A stretch of 64,000 nt of DNA from Candidatus Rifleibacteriota bacterium (GTDB lineage Bacteria; Muiribacteriota; Ozemobacteria; Ozemobacterales; Ozemobacteraceae): assembly GCA_015232575.1 (NCBI GenBank), contig JADFZL010000007.1, forward strand, positions 64,277 through 128,276. Reading direction: 5' to 3'. Below the pieces are notes generated by a model. It made no database searches. It worked only from the letters and a program-made list of their open reading frames with translations, and had not been told where the DNA came from. The position numbers were made by a program, and so were the translations under genes. The stretch's first letter is position 1. Each line of letters begins with the position of its first letter. Of the stretch, positions 26,540 through 34,438 are shown in pieces.

Positions 26540-27053
26540 GCTGAACCTCCTTTTCCTGAGATACTGTCGGGCCAAATCTCCTGCGGTAATTCTCAATAAT
26601 ATCTGCAACACCTTCCGGAGTTACTTTTGTAAAAACTTCTTCGTTTACCATCATCGCAGGCCCCTGATCGCACATTCCCAGGCAATTGGTAAATTCAAGA
26701 GAAAACAAACCATCTTTTGTTGTTTCTCCGAATTTAATCTTCAGATCGTTTTCAAGTTGTCGCGCTATATCGCGTTTTCCAGCCATGTCGCACGAAATTG
26801 TCCGACAAAGCCTGACAATGTATTTTCCCTTCTTGTCAGTTGAAAGAAATGAATAGAAACTCACAACTCCATGTACTTCCACCGGATGAATCCGAAACGC
26901 ATCTGCAGCTTCCTGCATCGCTTCAGAAGAAATATATCGATATTTCCGCTGGATGTGTTGTAAAACAGGCATTAATCCGCTTCTGTGATTGTCAAACTTT
27001 TTTGCAATTTCCCATATGTCATTTTTTAATTGATCTTTTTCAATAGCCAGCAT
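26526..27053 (-). CDS. hydC: [2Fe-2S] subunit (HydC/NuoE-like)
   Basis: Thioredoxin-fold electron-transfer subunit. The N-terminal helical part (LMPVLQHIQRKYRYIS, EAMQEAADAFRI, VEVHGVVSFYSFL) and the two cysteine pairs, CRTISC (normally CxxxxC) and CLGMCDQGPAMMVNEE, are those of NuoE/HndA. 175 residues is the normal size. Its cluster passes electrons between the flavin of HydB and HydA. CAGGAG lies before the ATG. It follows the response regulator by 17 bases in one operon. Confidence 0.93.
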   Translation of the reverse strand: MLAIEKDQLKNDIWEIAKKFDNHRSGLMPVLQHIQRKYRYISSEAMQEAADAFRIHPVEVHGVVSFYSFLSTDKKGKYIVRLCRTISCDMAGKRDIARQLENDLKIKFGETTKDGLFSLEFTNCLGMCDQGPAMMVNEEVFTKVTPEGVADIIENYRRRFGPTVSQEKEVQHAHN

Positions 27054-27070
27054 TATTTTTCTCCTGAATG

Positions 27071-27442
27071 TTACGATTTTAGACAGTTCTTAACTGATTC
27101 GAGAAGTTTTTCTCTTGAAACAGGTTTTTCAAGAATCTCCTTTACCGGCAGCATTTTCTCATCTTTTTCGAAATTCAGGCCGGTAATCTTTGATATGGAA
27201 GTCAAAAGAAGAATTGGAATATTTATTTTTTCCTTCTTTATCTTTTGTGCCATTGCAAAGCCATCGTCGGGTTCCTGCATCATAACATCAAGAATAATCA
27301 GATCAGGTTTTTCACTGCGAAGCAGCTTCATGCCGTCATCAGGATTATATGCATAAATTATTTTATGCCCCTCAGATTCCAATAAATCCCTGTTGATTTC
27401 AATAAAATCAACATCATCATCGACCAACAGAATTTTAGCCAT
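27071..27442 (-). CDS. Single-domain response regulator, first gene of hydrogenase operon
   Basis: A stand-alone receiver (CheY-like) domain of 123 residues. The acidic pocket is VDDDVDF, the phospho-acceptor is D in LIILDVMMQ, the switch Thr is in LLLTSI, and the conserved Lys is in LEKPVS. It has no DNA-binding output. It could act through a separate regulator, a kinase phosphorelay or direct protein contact. The position 17 bases upstream of hydC with shared transcription is unusual and suggests a link to hydrogenase control. Preceded by a good promoter with a CRP/FNR-type operator (27465-27498). Confidence 0.85.
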   Translation of the reverse strand: MAKILLVDDDVDFIEINRDLLESEGHKIIYAYNPDDGMKLLRSEKPDLIILDVMMQEPDDGFAMAQKIKKEKINIPILLLTSISKITGLNFEKDEKMLPVKEILEKPVSREKLLESVKNCLKS

Positions 27443-27464
27443 AGCAACCTCCAGATTGTGATGC

Positions 27465-27480
27465 TGTGAAATATATCACA
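27465..27480. promoter_or_regulatory. CRP/FNR-family operator
   Basis: TGTGA-N6-TCACA with both half-sites perfect for the CRP consensus. It overlaps the -10 box of the hydrogenase-operon promoter, the position expected for repression. The binding protein is unknown; family members sense cAMP, oxygen, NO or redox. Confidence 0.55.
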
Positions 27481-27498
27481 AAACTGTTGTTATGGCAA
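27470..27498 (-). promoter_or_regulatory. Sigma-70-type promoter of the hydrogenase operon
   Basis: On the minus strand TTGCCA (27498-27493), 17-bp spacer, TATATT (27475-27470). It lies 28 bases before the response-regulator ATG. Confidence 0.65.
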
Positions 27499-27564
27499 GT
27501 CTTATTGTAGGAAAAGTGAGAATTTAAAGAAAAAAATCACAAAGCTTCAAAAGCCTTGTACAGA

Positions 27565-27704
27565 AAACCTTAATAAAGGAGTCATTTAAGCTTCAGAATT
27601 TCTACTATGTCATTTCGACCGAAGGAAGAAATCTCGCTTTTATCAGATCTCTCACCTTCGTTCGAGATGACAGCTTATCCCAAAGTTAACACGCAAATTT
27701 GATC
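27565..27704 (-). repeat. Dispersed palindromic element, copy D (inverted)
   Basis: Reverse complement of copies A and B, including both flanks: CCTTAATAAAGGAGTCAT at the low end and CCCAAAGTTAACACGCAAAT at the high end, with the palindrome pair at about 27612-27672. It fills most of the 317-base gap between the hydrogenase operon and thiL; nothing else is seen there apart from the promoter. Confidence 0.8.
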
Positions 27705-27759
27705 CATTATTTAAGTTTTTGTGGACATAGCTGATTTCATAGCATGTGAATTTTTGATG

Positions 27760-28809
27760 CTAATTTTTGATCATATTTTGGTTGTATTCCAGCAGAGATG
27801 AGAAGTATTTATCAATTGAGCCGCATTTTGCCAGCAGATTAAGAAGATATGGGGCATCCAGAACGTATTCTTTTTTGTTCATGGAAATTTTGATTTCAGG
27901 GTTGCTGGTAACTTTTCCGATTTTGAAAACCTCAATTTTCTTTTGATGTGCGTCCTGAAGAAACTGTTCTTCGTTTTTGCTGCTGACTGAAAATAGAATT
28001 TCATATTCGCCAAGACCAAACGAAGTTGTTATCCAGAGCGGAAAATTTCCCTGTTTAGACATGGCAATGAGATCCGATGGATACAATTCTTCACGATGTT
28101 CAAATATTAGTCCACAATCATTAACTCCGGCAATAATTGCCAGTGCCTGAATAAGTGAATCGCTTGTGTCTATCGCACATTTCATCCATTTTCTGAGAGA
28201 AGATACTTCTTTTAATCTAGCTATCGGACGGTAATGGCTTTCGAGAGAAGCCCATAGAGGTTCGCTCATTTTCCTTGCAATGGCTAACTGATTTCCCAAA
28301 CCAAGTTTTCCGGTAATATAAAGCAGATCCTCTGCTTCAGCGCCTTTTCTTGATAGCGGTTTTCTGTCAGCAGGTATTCTTCCGATGGCGACGCAGGTAA
28401 ATGCTGGAGATTCGTCAAAACCGGTGTCACCGCCGAGGCAGAATGTATTGTGAGCCTGAAGTGAATCTTTAATTCCTTTAAACAAATTTGCATTCCAGTC
28501 GCTGTCAGCATTGCGCTGAAGGATGAGGGAATTCAAAACTCCGGTTACATCTGCCCCGACTGCCGCCAGATCGCTTAGACTATGAGCAATCATATTCCAG
28601 CCGACAATATAAGGAGAACGTATCAACCCTAGTTCATATTCTTCAAGCAGCGTATCAACAGTAATTGCAAGACAACTTCCGTCGGGTTGTCTGATCAGCT
28701 CTGCATCCGATTCGTGCGTGCGATTTTCCTGGTCGGGTGACCTTGGAAAACCCTCTGTCAACTTGTTAATAAAATCAAACTCAAATATTTCCGATAATTT
28801 ATTTTTCAC
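27760..28809 (-). CDS. thiL: Thiamine-monophosphate kinase-like protein
   Basis: PurM/ThiL fold kinase that phosphorylates thiamine monophosphate to thiamine diphosphate. The metal- and ATP-binding segments are ESDAELI near the N-terminus (usually a GDDA-type site), AITVDTLLEE (VDxxxE) and VGWNMIAHSLSDLAAVGADV (the GxxALAVNLSDIAAMGA motif). CLGGDTGFDE and AIDTSDSLIQALAII complete the pattern. 349 residues is near the ThiL norm (about 325). The N-terminal GDDA is not conserved, so ThiL is likely but not certain. It follows the two ABC exporter genes by 32 bases on the same strand. Confidence 0.78.
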   Translation of the reverse strand: MKNKLSEIFEFDFINKLTEGFPRSPDQENRTHESDAELIRQPDGSCLAITVDTLLEEYELGLIRSPYIVGWNMIAHSLSDLAAVGADVTGVLNSLILQRNADSDWNANLFKGIKDSLQAHNTFCLGGDTGFDESPAFTCVAIGRIPADRKPLSRKGAEAEDLLYITGKLGLGNQLAIARKMSEPLWASLESHYRPIARLKEVSSLRKWMKCAIDTSDSLIQALAIIAGVNDCGLIFEHREELYPSDLIAMSKQGNFPLWITTSFGLGEYEILFSVSSKNEEQFLQDAHQKKIEVFKIGKVTSNPEIKISMNKKEYVLDAPYLLNLLAKCGSIDKYFSSLLEYNQNMIKN

Positions 28810-28841
28810 GCTATCCTCCAGATATTTTGATTAATTTCATA

Positions 28842-30722
28842 CTATTCTTTAAACTGCAAGTCGTAAAGTTTGCGGTAATAGCCTGATTTCTGAATAAGCT
28901 TTTCGTGGCTTCCAGACTCGACAAGTTTACCGTTGTGCATGACCAGAATTCTGTTACAATTGTTGATTGTGGAAAGTCTGTGTGCGATTATCAGGCTTGT
29001 TCTTCCACAAATTAATTTTCTTATTGCTGACTGAATAAGCTTTTCACTTTCGCTGTCAATTGAAGAAGTTGCTTCATCCAGAATCAGAATCTTCGGATTG
29101 AAAACCAGTGCTCTCGCAAATGCGATCAGTTGCCGCTGTCCGGCTGACAAGTTAGTCCCCCGTTCCATTATTGGTGTTTCAAGCCCTTCAGGAAGTTGTT
29201 TAATGAAATCTGCTGCATCAAGAGTCTGAAAGACTTCTCCAACTTTCTCCGGGGAAATGTTCTGGTTCCAGAGTCTGATATTTTCAAGAATGTCTCCGGA
29301 AAAAATAAAAACTTCCTGTTGAATTACAGCAATATTGCTTCGCAGGAATTTCGCAGAATATTCGCTGATACTTTTTCCGTCTATAAGAATTCTTCCTGAA
29401 TTTATTTCATAAAAACGGTTCAGAAGCGATGCGACGGTAGTTTTCCCTGCACCGGTGTGCCCTACAATTGCTATAGATTCGCCTTCCGAGACGTTAAAAG
29501 AAAGGTTTTTAAGTACAGGTTGCCCGGATGTATAGCTGAAACCTACATTTTCAAAAGAAATATTTCCTCTTATTGAACTTTGTCCATTATCGACATTAAC
29601 TTGCTCATCAGCACTGTGTTTACAATTATCGTCTTTTCTCAAGAATTCAAGGCAAGTCGTAGACGCGTTGCTGGAAGTCGCGATTAGATGCTCATTGCCA
29701 GATATCTCTGCGGATGGCTCGGTTTGTTCATCCAGCAGGCTGAAAATCTTTTCTGCTGCTGCCATTGCACTTTGAAAAATAGTTGATTTCTCACTGATAT
29801 TGCGTATTGGGTGAAAAAAATGTTGGAGATATGAAATAAAACTTACAAGTATTCCAGTGGATATTTCGCCACTCATAACCATTTTTCCGCCAAAAAATAG
29901 AATGATAGTCATTGTTAATCCATTGATAATCGTAATAACAGGTGGAAATAATGAGTAGTAAAAAAGGGAATTAAGCTGAGAATCTGCATGTTCGCAGTTC
30001 AATTTGTCGAACTTTTGTGCCATGACTTCTTCCCGGTTGAAAATCTGAATAATTCTCATTCCTGAAATATTTTCTGACAAAGCTGCATTGAGAGAAGCTA
30101 TTTTCAGTCTTACTTCACGATATGCTTCTCTGATGCGTTTCTGAAAATACCATGCGCAGAAGAAAAGTACTGGCGTTGTGGAAAGAGTATAGAAGGCGAG
30201 TTTCGGCTGCAGAAAAATCAGGGCGAAGGCAATTCCGGCAATCATTACAATATCACCGATTACGACAACAAGTCCTGATGAAAAAAGCTCTGAGAGAGAT
30301 GCTGTATCGTTAGTAATCCTTGTGACGAGTCTTCCGATCGGATTCTTATCAAAAAATACTGCTGGAAGTGACTGAAGATGTGAAAACAGTTCAAATCGTA
30401 TGTCATACATTATTTTCTGGCCTGTGTACTGCAGGAGGTAGTTCTGAATACAGGCGGCAATATAAACAAGCAGTTCTATTATGATATAGAATATTGAAAG
30501 TTTTACTATTGTTTCGTGGCTTTTAGCTTTTATTCCGTCATCTATTACTCTTCCGATAATGTACGGGTTAACCAGAAAAAGAAGCATTCCGGCGACAACA
30601 AGGAAAATGGCAGCTGAAGCTGATAATGTGTAGGGTTTTATAAAGGGAAGAAGTCTTCTGAAGAGCTTTGAATCATAAATTTTCCCGCGGACATCATCTT
30701 CCTGAATATATGCCTGTGCCAT
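28842..30722 (-). CDS. ABC exporter half-transporter, catalytically consensus subunit
   Basis: Type I ABC exporter with six transmembrane helices (about residues 30-310) fused to an ATPase domain. An extra segment of about 45 residues (about 335-380) separates the two. Walker A is GHTGAGKTT, Walker B ILILDEATSSID with the catalytic Glu, the H-loop IIAHRLSTI, and the signature is the non-standard LSAGQRQ. It pairs with the upstream gene (2-base gap). The Glu site here would complete its active site with the LSGGQ signature of the partner. Like MdlB or TM288; the substrate is unknown (lipid or drug). Confidence 0.88.
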   Translation of the reverse strand: MAQAYIQEDDVRGKIYDSKLFRRLLPFIKPYTLSASAAIFLVVAGMLLFLVNPYIIGRVIDDGIKAKSHETIVKLSIFYIIIELLVYIAACIQNYLLQYTGQKIMYDIRFELFSHLQSLPAVFFDKNPIGRLVTRITNDTASLSELFSSGLVVVIGDIVMIAGIAFALIFLQPKLAFYTLSTTPVLFFCAWYFQKRIREAYREVRLKIASLNAALSENISGMRIIQIFNREEVMAQKFDKLNCEHADSQLNSLFYYSLFPPVITIINGLTMTIILFFGGKMVMSGEISTGILVSFISYLQHFFHPIRNISEKSTIFQSAMAAAEKIFSLLDEQTEPSAEISGNEHLIATSSNASTTCLEFLRKDDNCKHSADEQVNVDNGQSSIRGNISFENVGFSYTSGQPVLKNLSFNVSEGESIAIVGHTGAGKTTVASLLNRFYEINSGRILIDGKSISEYSAKFLRSNIAVIQQEVFIFSGDILENIRLWNQNISPEKVGEVFQTLDAADFIKQLPEGLETPIMERGTNLSAGQRQLIAFARALVFNPKILILDEATSSIDSESEKLIQSAIRKLICGRTSLIIAHRLSTINNCNRILVMHNGKLVESGSHEKLIQKSGYYRKLYDLQFKE

Positions 30723-30724
30723 TT

Positions 30725-32548
30725 TCAGACCTCCTCTCTGTCAAGTTCTGATTTAAGAAGCTGCTTGTTCCAGAGTTTTGCATACTGACCATTCATTGCA
30801 ACTAGTTGATCATGAGAACCGCTCTCTGCAATCTTTCCATCCTGAAGGAAAATTATTGAATCGGTTTTCTGAATAGCGGCAATTCTATGCGATACAATTA
30901 TTACAGTTCGGCCCGAAGCAGCTTTGAAAAAATCAGAGAGAATTTTTGCCTCTGTTTCGGCGTCCACAGCGCTGATTGCATCATCTACAATAAGAATCTG
31001 AGACTGTTTTGCAAATGCCCGTGCCAGCGAGAGTCTCTGTTTCTGGCCACCCGAGAGGTTTACGCCTCGTTCGCCGAGAAGAGTTTCATACGAAGATGGA
31101 AGCGATTCAATTTCATCAGAAATATGTGCCATGTGTGCGCTGTCTTTGATAATTTTCTCATTTGTTGAATCAGATTTTGAGAAATCAATTCCAAATGCAA
31201 TGTTTTCTTTGATGCTTTCTGAAAATAAAAATGTCTCCTGGGGCACGTATGAAACGGCATTTCGTAATTCTGCGGGACTGTATTTTTCAATTTCCTTTCC
31301 ATCAAGAAAAATAGTTTTCTCAGGAGCCTGAAAAATTCTCAGCAGAAGCATGATAAGGGTGGTTTTTCCTGAGCCAATTGGACCTGTTATTCCGAGAGAG
31401 GTGCCTGAATTTAATTTGAATGAAACATTCTCAATAACATTTTTTGTCGAAGTTTCGTATCTGAAAGAAAGATTGTTAACTTCAATGTCGCCACAGATAT
31501 TTAATAGTTGTGCGTTTTTATTGGTATCTGGTATTTCAGTTCTGGCTGAGCCGTCTGTGACGCATTCAGGGGAAATCTCCGGTTTCCAGTTGAGAATTTC
31601 TGAGCATCTGTTAAGCGATGCAAGTCCGCGCTGGAAAATGTTTACCATCATTCCAATGGCGGTCATGGGCCAGACCATTTTTAGAAGCAGTGCCTGGAAT
31701 GCTACGAAAGTGCCGATGCTTATTCCGCCGTTAATAACTTCTTTCCCGCCAAAAAAAAGCAGTGAAAATATGCCGAATCCCCAGGCAAATTCAAGCGATG
31801 GATGAAAAAAAGCTTCGATTTTAGCCAGATCAAGAGAGGCATTCAGATATTTCCCTGATTGTTCAGCAAAAAGATAAATTTCAGATTTTTCCCGTACAAA
31901 TGATTTAATTATTCTTATTCCTGAAATGTTTTCCTGAGCTTTTGCAGAGAGGTCAGCAAGACATTCCTGAACATATCCGGACTTTTTATGAATAAGCCTG
32001 CCGAATTTGATTATGAAAAATGGAATTACCGGAAGTGGTACAAGTATGCAGACCGCCAGTTTTGGCGAAAGCGCAAGCATGATAAAGGGTACTGAGAGAA
32101 AATAAAACAGAGCATCCATCATCAGCAGCATTCCCATTCCGAACATCATTCTGGCTTCGTCGATGTCATTAGTCAACCTGGACATGAGCTCGCCAGTCTT
32201 CATTTTATTGAAAAAACCGAACGAAAGAGTCTGAATGTGCTCATAGAGCCTTTTGCGCAAGAGGCATGCTGCTTTGTGGCTTGTACCAATGAAAAACTTT
32301 CGCCACAGGAATCTGAAAAAGCCCTGAAGAAGTGAAAAAACTACGTAAACAGCACAGAGAATTGAAAGTGTTCTGAAATCACCATCTTTTTCAATAGCAT
32401 CAATAGCAGTTTTAATCAATAATGGCGGCGAAATGTCCAGTATGTCGCAGAAAGCGAGAGAGAGTGTTCCCAGCAGGAAACTCCTTTTGAAATGTATGAG
32501 AATTTCAAAAAAAAGTGATTTTCCGGTATATTCAGAATTTTTTATCAT
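30725..32548 (-). CDS. ABC exporter half-transporter, degenerate-site subunit
   Basis: Six-helix ABC exporter domain plus ATPase. Walker A is GPIGSGKTT and the signature LSGGQKQRLSLARAF is canonical, but Walker B reads ILIVDDAISAVD, with Asp replacing the catalytic Glu. That pattern, matched with the LSAGQ signature in its partner, defines a heterodimeric exporter with one degenerate and one working ATP site (as in MdlAB, TM287/288, BmrCD). It lies 2 bases upstream of the partner gene with its ribosome binding site inside the coding end. First gene of a three-gene unit with thiL. Confidence 0.88.
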   Translation of the reverse strand: MIKNSEYTGKSLFFEILIHFKRSFLLGTLSLAFCDILDISPPLLIKTAIDAIEKDGDFRTLSILCAVYVVFSLLQGFFRFLWRKFFIGTSHKAACLLRKRLYEHIQTLSFGFFNKMKTGELMSRLTNDIDEARMMFGMGMLLMMDALFYFLSVPFIMLALSPKLAVCILVPLPVIPFFIIKFGRLIHKKSGYVQECLADLSAKAQENISGIRIIKSFVREKSEIYLFAEQSGKYLNASLDLAKIEAFFHPSLEFAWGFGIFSLLFFGGKEVINGGISIGTFVAFQALLLKMVWPMTAIGMMVNIFQRGLASLNRCSEILNWKPEISPECVTDGSARTEIPDTNKNAQLLNICGDIEVNNLSFRYETSTKNVIENVSFKLNSGTSLGITGPIGSGKTTLIMLLLRIFQAPEKTIFLDGKEIEKYSPAELRNAVSYVPQETFLFSESIKENIAFGIDFSKSDSTNEKIIKDSAHMAHISDEIESLPSSYETLLGERGVNLSGGQKQRLSLARAFAKQSQILIVDDAISAVDAETEAKILSDFFKAASGRTVIIVSHRIAAIQKTDSIIFLQDGKIAESGSHDQLVAMNGQYAKLWNKQLLKSELDREEV

Positions 32549-32634
32549 TTCAGTATATTAACATCTGGTACAGGACGAGTAAATGCTGACATTGTATAAA
32601 AATTGCCGATCGGTAATGGGAAATACCTGATGCG

Positions 32635-32712
32635 TTGTCATCTCGGCCGAAGGGAGAGATCTCCGAAGGATTAGCACAGAAAAATACCAGGCACTTTCCC
32701 CAAATTATTGAG
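32635..32712 (-). repeat. Dispersed palindromic element, partial copy E
   Basis: GTCATCTCGGCCGAAGGGAG followed by AGATCT gives the right-half sequence in inverse orientation. The other arm is lost. It lies in the gap before the ABC exporter operon. Confidence 0.55.
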
Positions 32713-32761
32713 CTGTTAAATAATTTCAGCGAATTTGCTACAGTTTCTAAAAGTTGGTTTT

Positions 32762-34216
32762 TCATAAAATGCTATTCATGTTTGGAATTTCAATCACAAA
32801 GTTCGCTCCAGTACTTTGTGCGCTTTTATGATATGAAATTTTTCCAAGATGAGATTCTATAAATTTTCTGACCAGTGCAAGCCCTATTCCATAGCCTGAT
32901 TTGTCGTCAGATGCGAATGGAGTAAAGAGTTTTTCTATCATTTCATCTGATACACCGGGTCCATTATCTGAAACGGTTATTGTTGTACGAGATTCTGTCG
33001 ATTCTGCCTCAAAAAGAACGGATAAGCCTGTTTCCCTGAATTTTATAGAGTTATCAAGCAGATTGGAAATTATACGTCTGAAGAGTTCCCGGTCGGCATA
33101 AATGTGAAAATTATCCGGCATTCTGCATTGGTATTCAAAAGGAACAGCAGTTCTTTTCAGATACTCTTCGGAAATTTCCTGTACCAGTTCTGAAAGTAAA
33201 AATGAGCTTTTACAAGGTGTAACGAGTCTTGAATAATCAAGGAATATTGAAATGAGTCTTTTCAGGCTGTTTAATCCATTCTGAACTTCGACAGCCGATT
33301 CAGAGGCGGTAATATCTGTGGGAAATTTCCTTTTGAGAAGGGCGAAGTGCATTTCTACAGATGCAAGTGGATTCCTTATCTCATGTGCTAATGCGGCACC
33401 GGTGAAGGAAAGTTCGCTCATTTTTGTTTCATAAAACTCTTTTATTGCTTTTCCAGATTCAATTAGTCCGGTCTGAAGCTGATCAAGTTCTCTGATATTA
33501 AGGCTTTTGTATTCGATTTCTTCTCTCTTTGCCACTTTTGCGAGCTGAACAAGAAGAAATTCAAATTTTCTGAAGAAGTTTCGTGCCATAATTGCTGAAG
33601 TAATAAGGGAAACAGTAATTGCTGCCAATACGATTTCCCAGACTGAAGAGGTAAAGCGGCGCGAAAGTCCAAGGTAAAGAAGATCTGCTTCCAGTCCGAT
33701 TACAGCATTTAAATTTTTATCTGAGTCAAGTACTGGAAATAATAAAATTTTAAATTGTCTGTTTACGCCTAGAAGATCCGGGTCCGGGAAAACAGGTGAT
33801 CCGGATTCAAGAGTTGTTAATGATTCGTCAAGCATATCTTCGACGTCTTCGGGAATCGGAGGAATTAGAAAAGATGAATCAGATGCCTGAAATGTAAGAA
33901 TAGTCAGAAGTTCCGGCTTTCCATGGCGCAGATCTGCCAGATATGCGTTTCTTATCCAGCCGAGGCCCTTTCCTTTTCCGAAGACATTTCCAAAAATATC
34001 GTCTGATATTTCAGAAAGATTTTCATTGTCGGTTCCCAGTTCGGCAGCCAAGATTCTGGCGCTTGTGATAAGCCTTTCATTCGCTTCGTCTTCGAGTATT
34101 TCCCTGGTTCGGTGAAACATTATCATTCCACAGGCTATAATCATGCAGAATGAAACGCCGATCATTGAAATAAAGAGTCTTCCAAAAAGACTTTGTGGAA
34201 AAATCAGCTTTCTCAA
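32762..34216 (-). CDS. Membrane sensor histidine kinase
   Basis: TM1 at about residues 10-33, a periplasmic sensor of about 155 residues, TM2 at about 190-210, then a short linker, a HisKA dimerisation domain with the phospho-acceptor H278 (ALAHEIRNPLASVE), and a HATPase domain (N box RIISNLLDNSIKF, G1 SDNGPGVSDE, G2 GYGIGLALVRKFIESH). No clear HAMP domain is seen in the linker. 484 residues, TTG start with GGAG upstream. No response regulator is adjacent; the nearest on this strand is in the hydrogenase operon, about 7 kb away. The signal is unknown. Confidence 0.88.
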   Translation of the reverse strand: MRKLIFPQSLFGRLFISMIGVSFCMIIACGMIMFHRTREILEDEANERLITSARILAAELGTDNENLSEISDDIFGNVFGKGKGLGWIRNAYLADLRHGKPELLTILTFQASDSSFLIPPIPEDVEDMLDESLTTLESGSPVFPDPDLLGVNRQFKILLFPVLDSDKNLNAVIGLEADLLYLGLSRRFTSSVWEIVLAAITVSLITSAIMARNFFRKFEFLLVQLAKVAKREEIEYKSLNIRELDQLQTGLIESGKAIKEFYETKMSELSFTGAALAHEIRNPLASVEMHFALLKRKFPTDITASESAVEVQNGLNSLKRLISIFLDYSRLVTPCKSSFLLSELVQEISEEYLKRTAVPFEYQCRMPDNFHIYADRELFRRIISNLLDNSIKFRETGLSVLFEAESTESRTTITVSDNGPGVSDEMIEKLFTPFASDDKSGYGIGLALVRKFIESHLGKISYHKSAQSTGANFVIEIPNMNSIL

Positions 34217-34284
34217 CCTTCAACACTCCAGTAAATATTCTATCAACGCTATCATTTAATTAAAAGCTTATTGAAAAATACGAA

Positions 34285-34324
34285 CCCCGCCTGTTTTCTC
34301 AACCCTTGTAAAAGAGAGGCGGGG
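34285..34324 (-). terminator. Possible Rho-independent terminator of tnaA
   Basis: Arms CCCCGCCT (34285-34292) and AGGCGGGG (34317-34324), followed on the minus strand by TTCGTATTTTTC. The loop is long (24 nt). Confidence 0.4.
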
Positions 34325-34386
34325 AAAGGTTGTATCTATGGACTGCTCAATGTGAAAACATAAATTATTATCTGGCTGGGTCACTG

Positions 34387-34426
34387 CCATGAACTTAAAG
34401 AAACGATTCGTTTCTTCAGTTCATGG
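34387..34426. repeat. Long interrupted hairpin downstream of tnaA
   Basis: CCATGAACT and AGTTCATGG (9 bp) enclose a second pair, AGAAACG / CGTTTCT (7 bp), with a 3-nt loop. It sits 12 bases after the tnaA stop. There is no T-run on either strand, so it may protect the mRNA 3' end rather than terminate. Confidence 0.6.
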
Positions 34427-34438
34427 TTGTGAGGGTCT

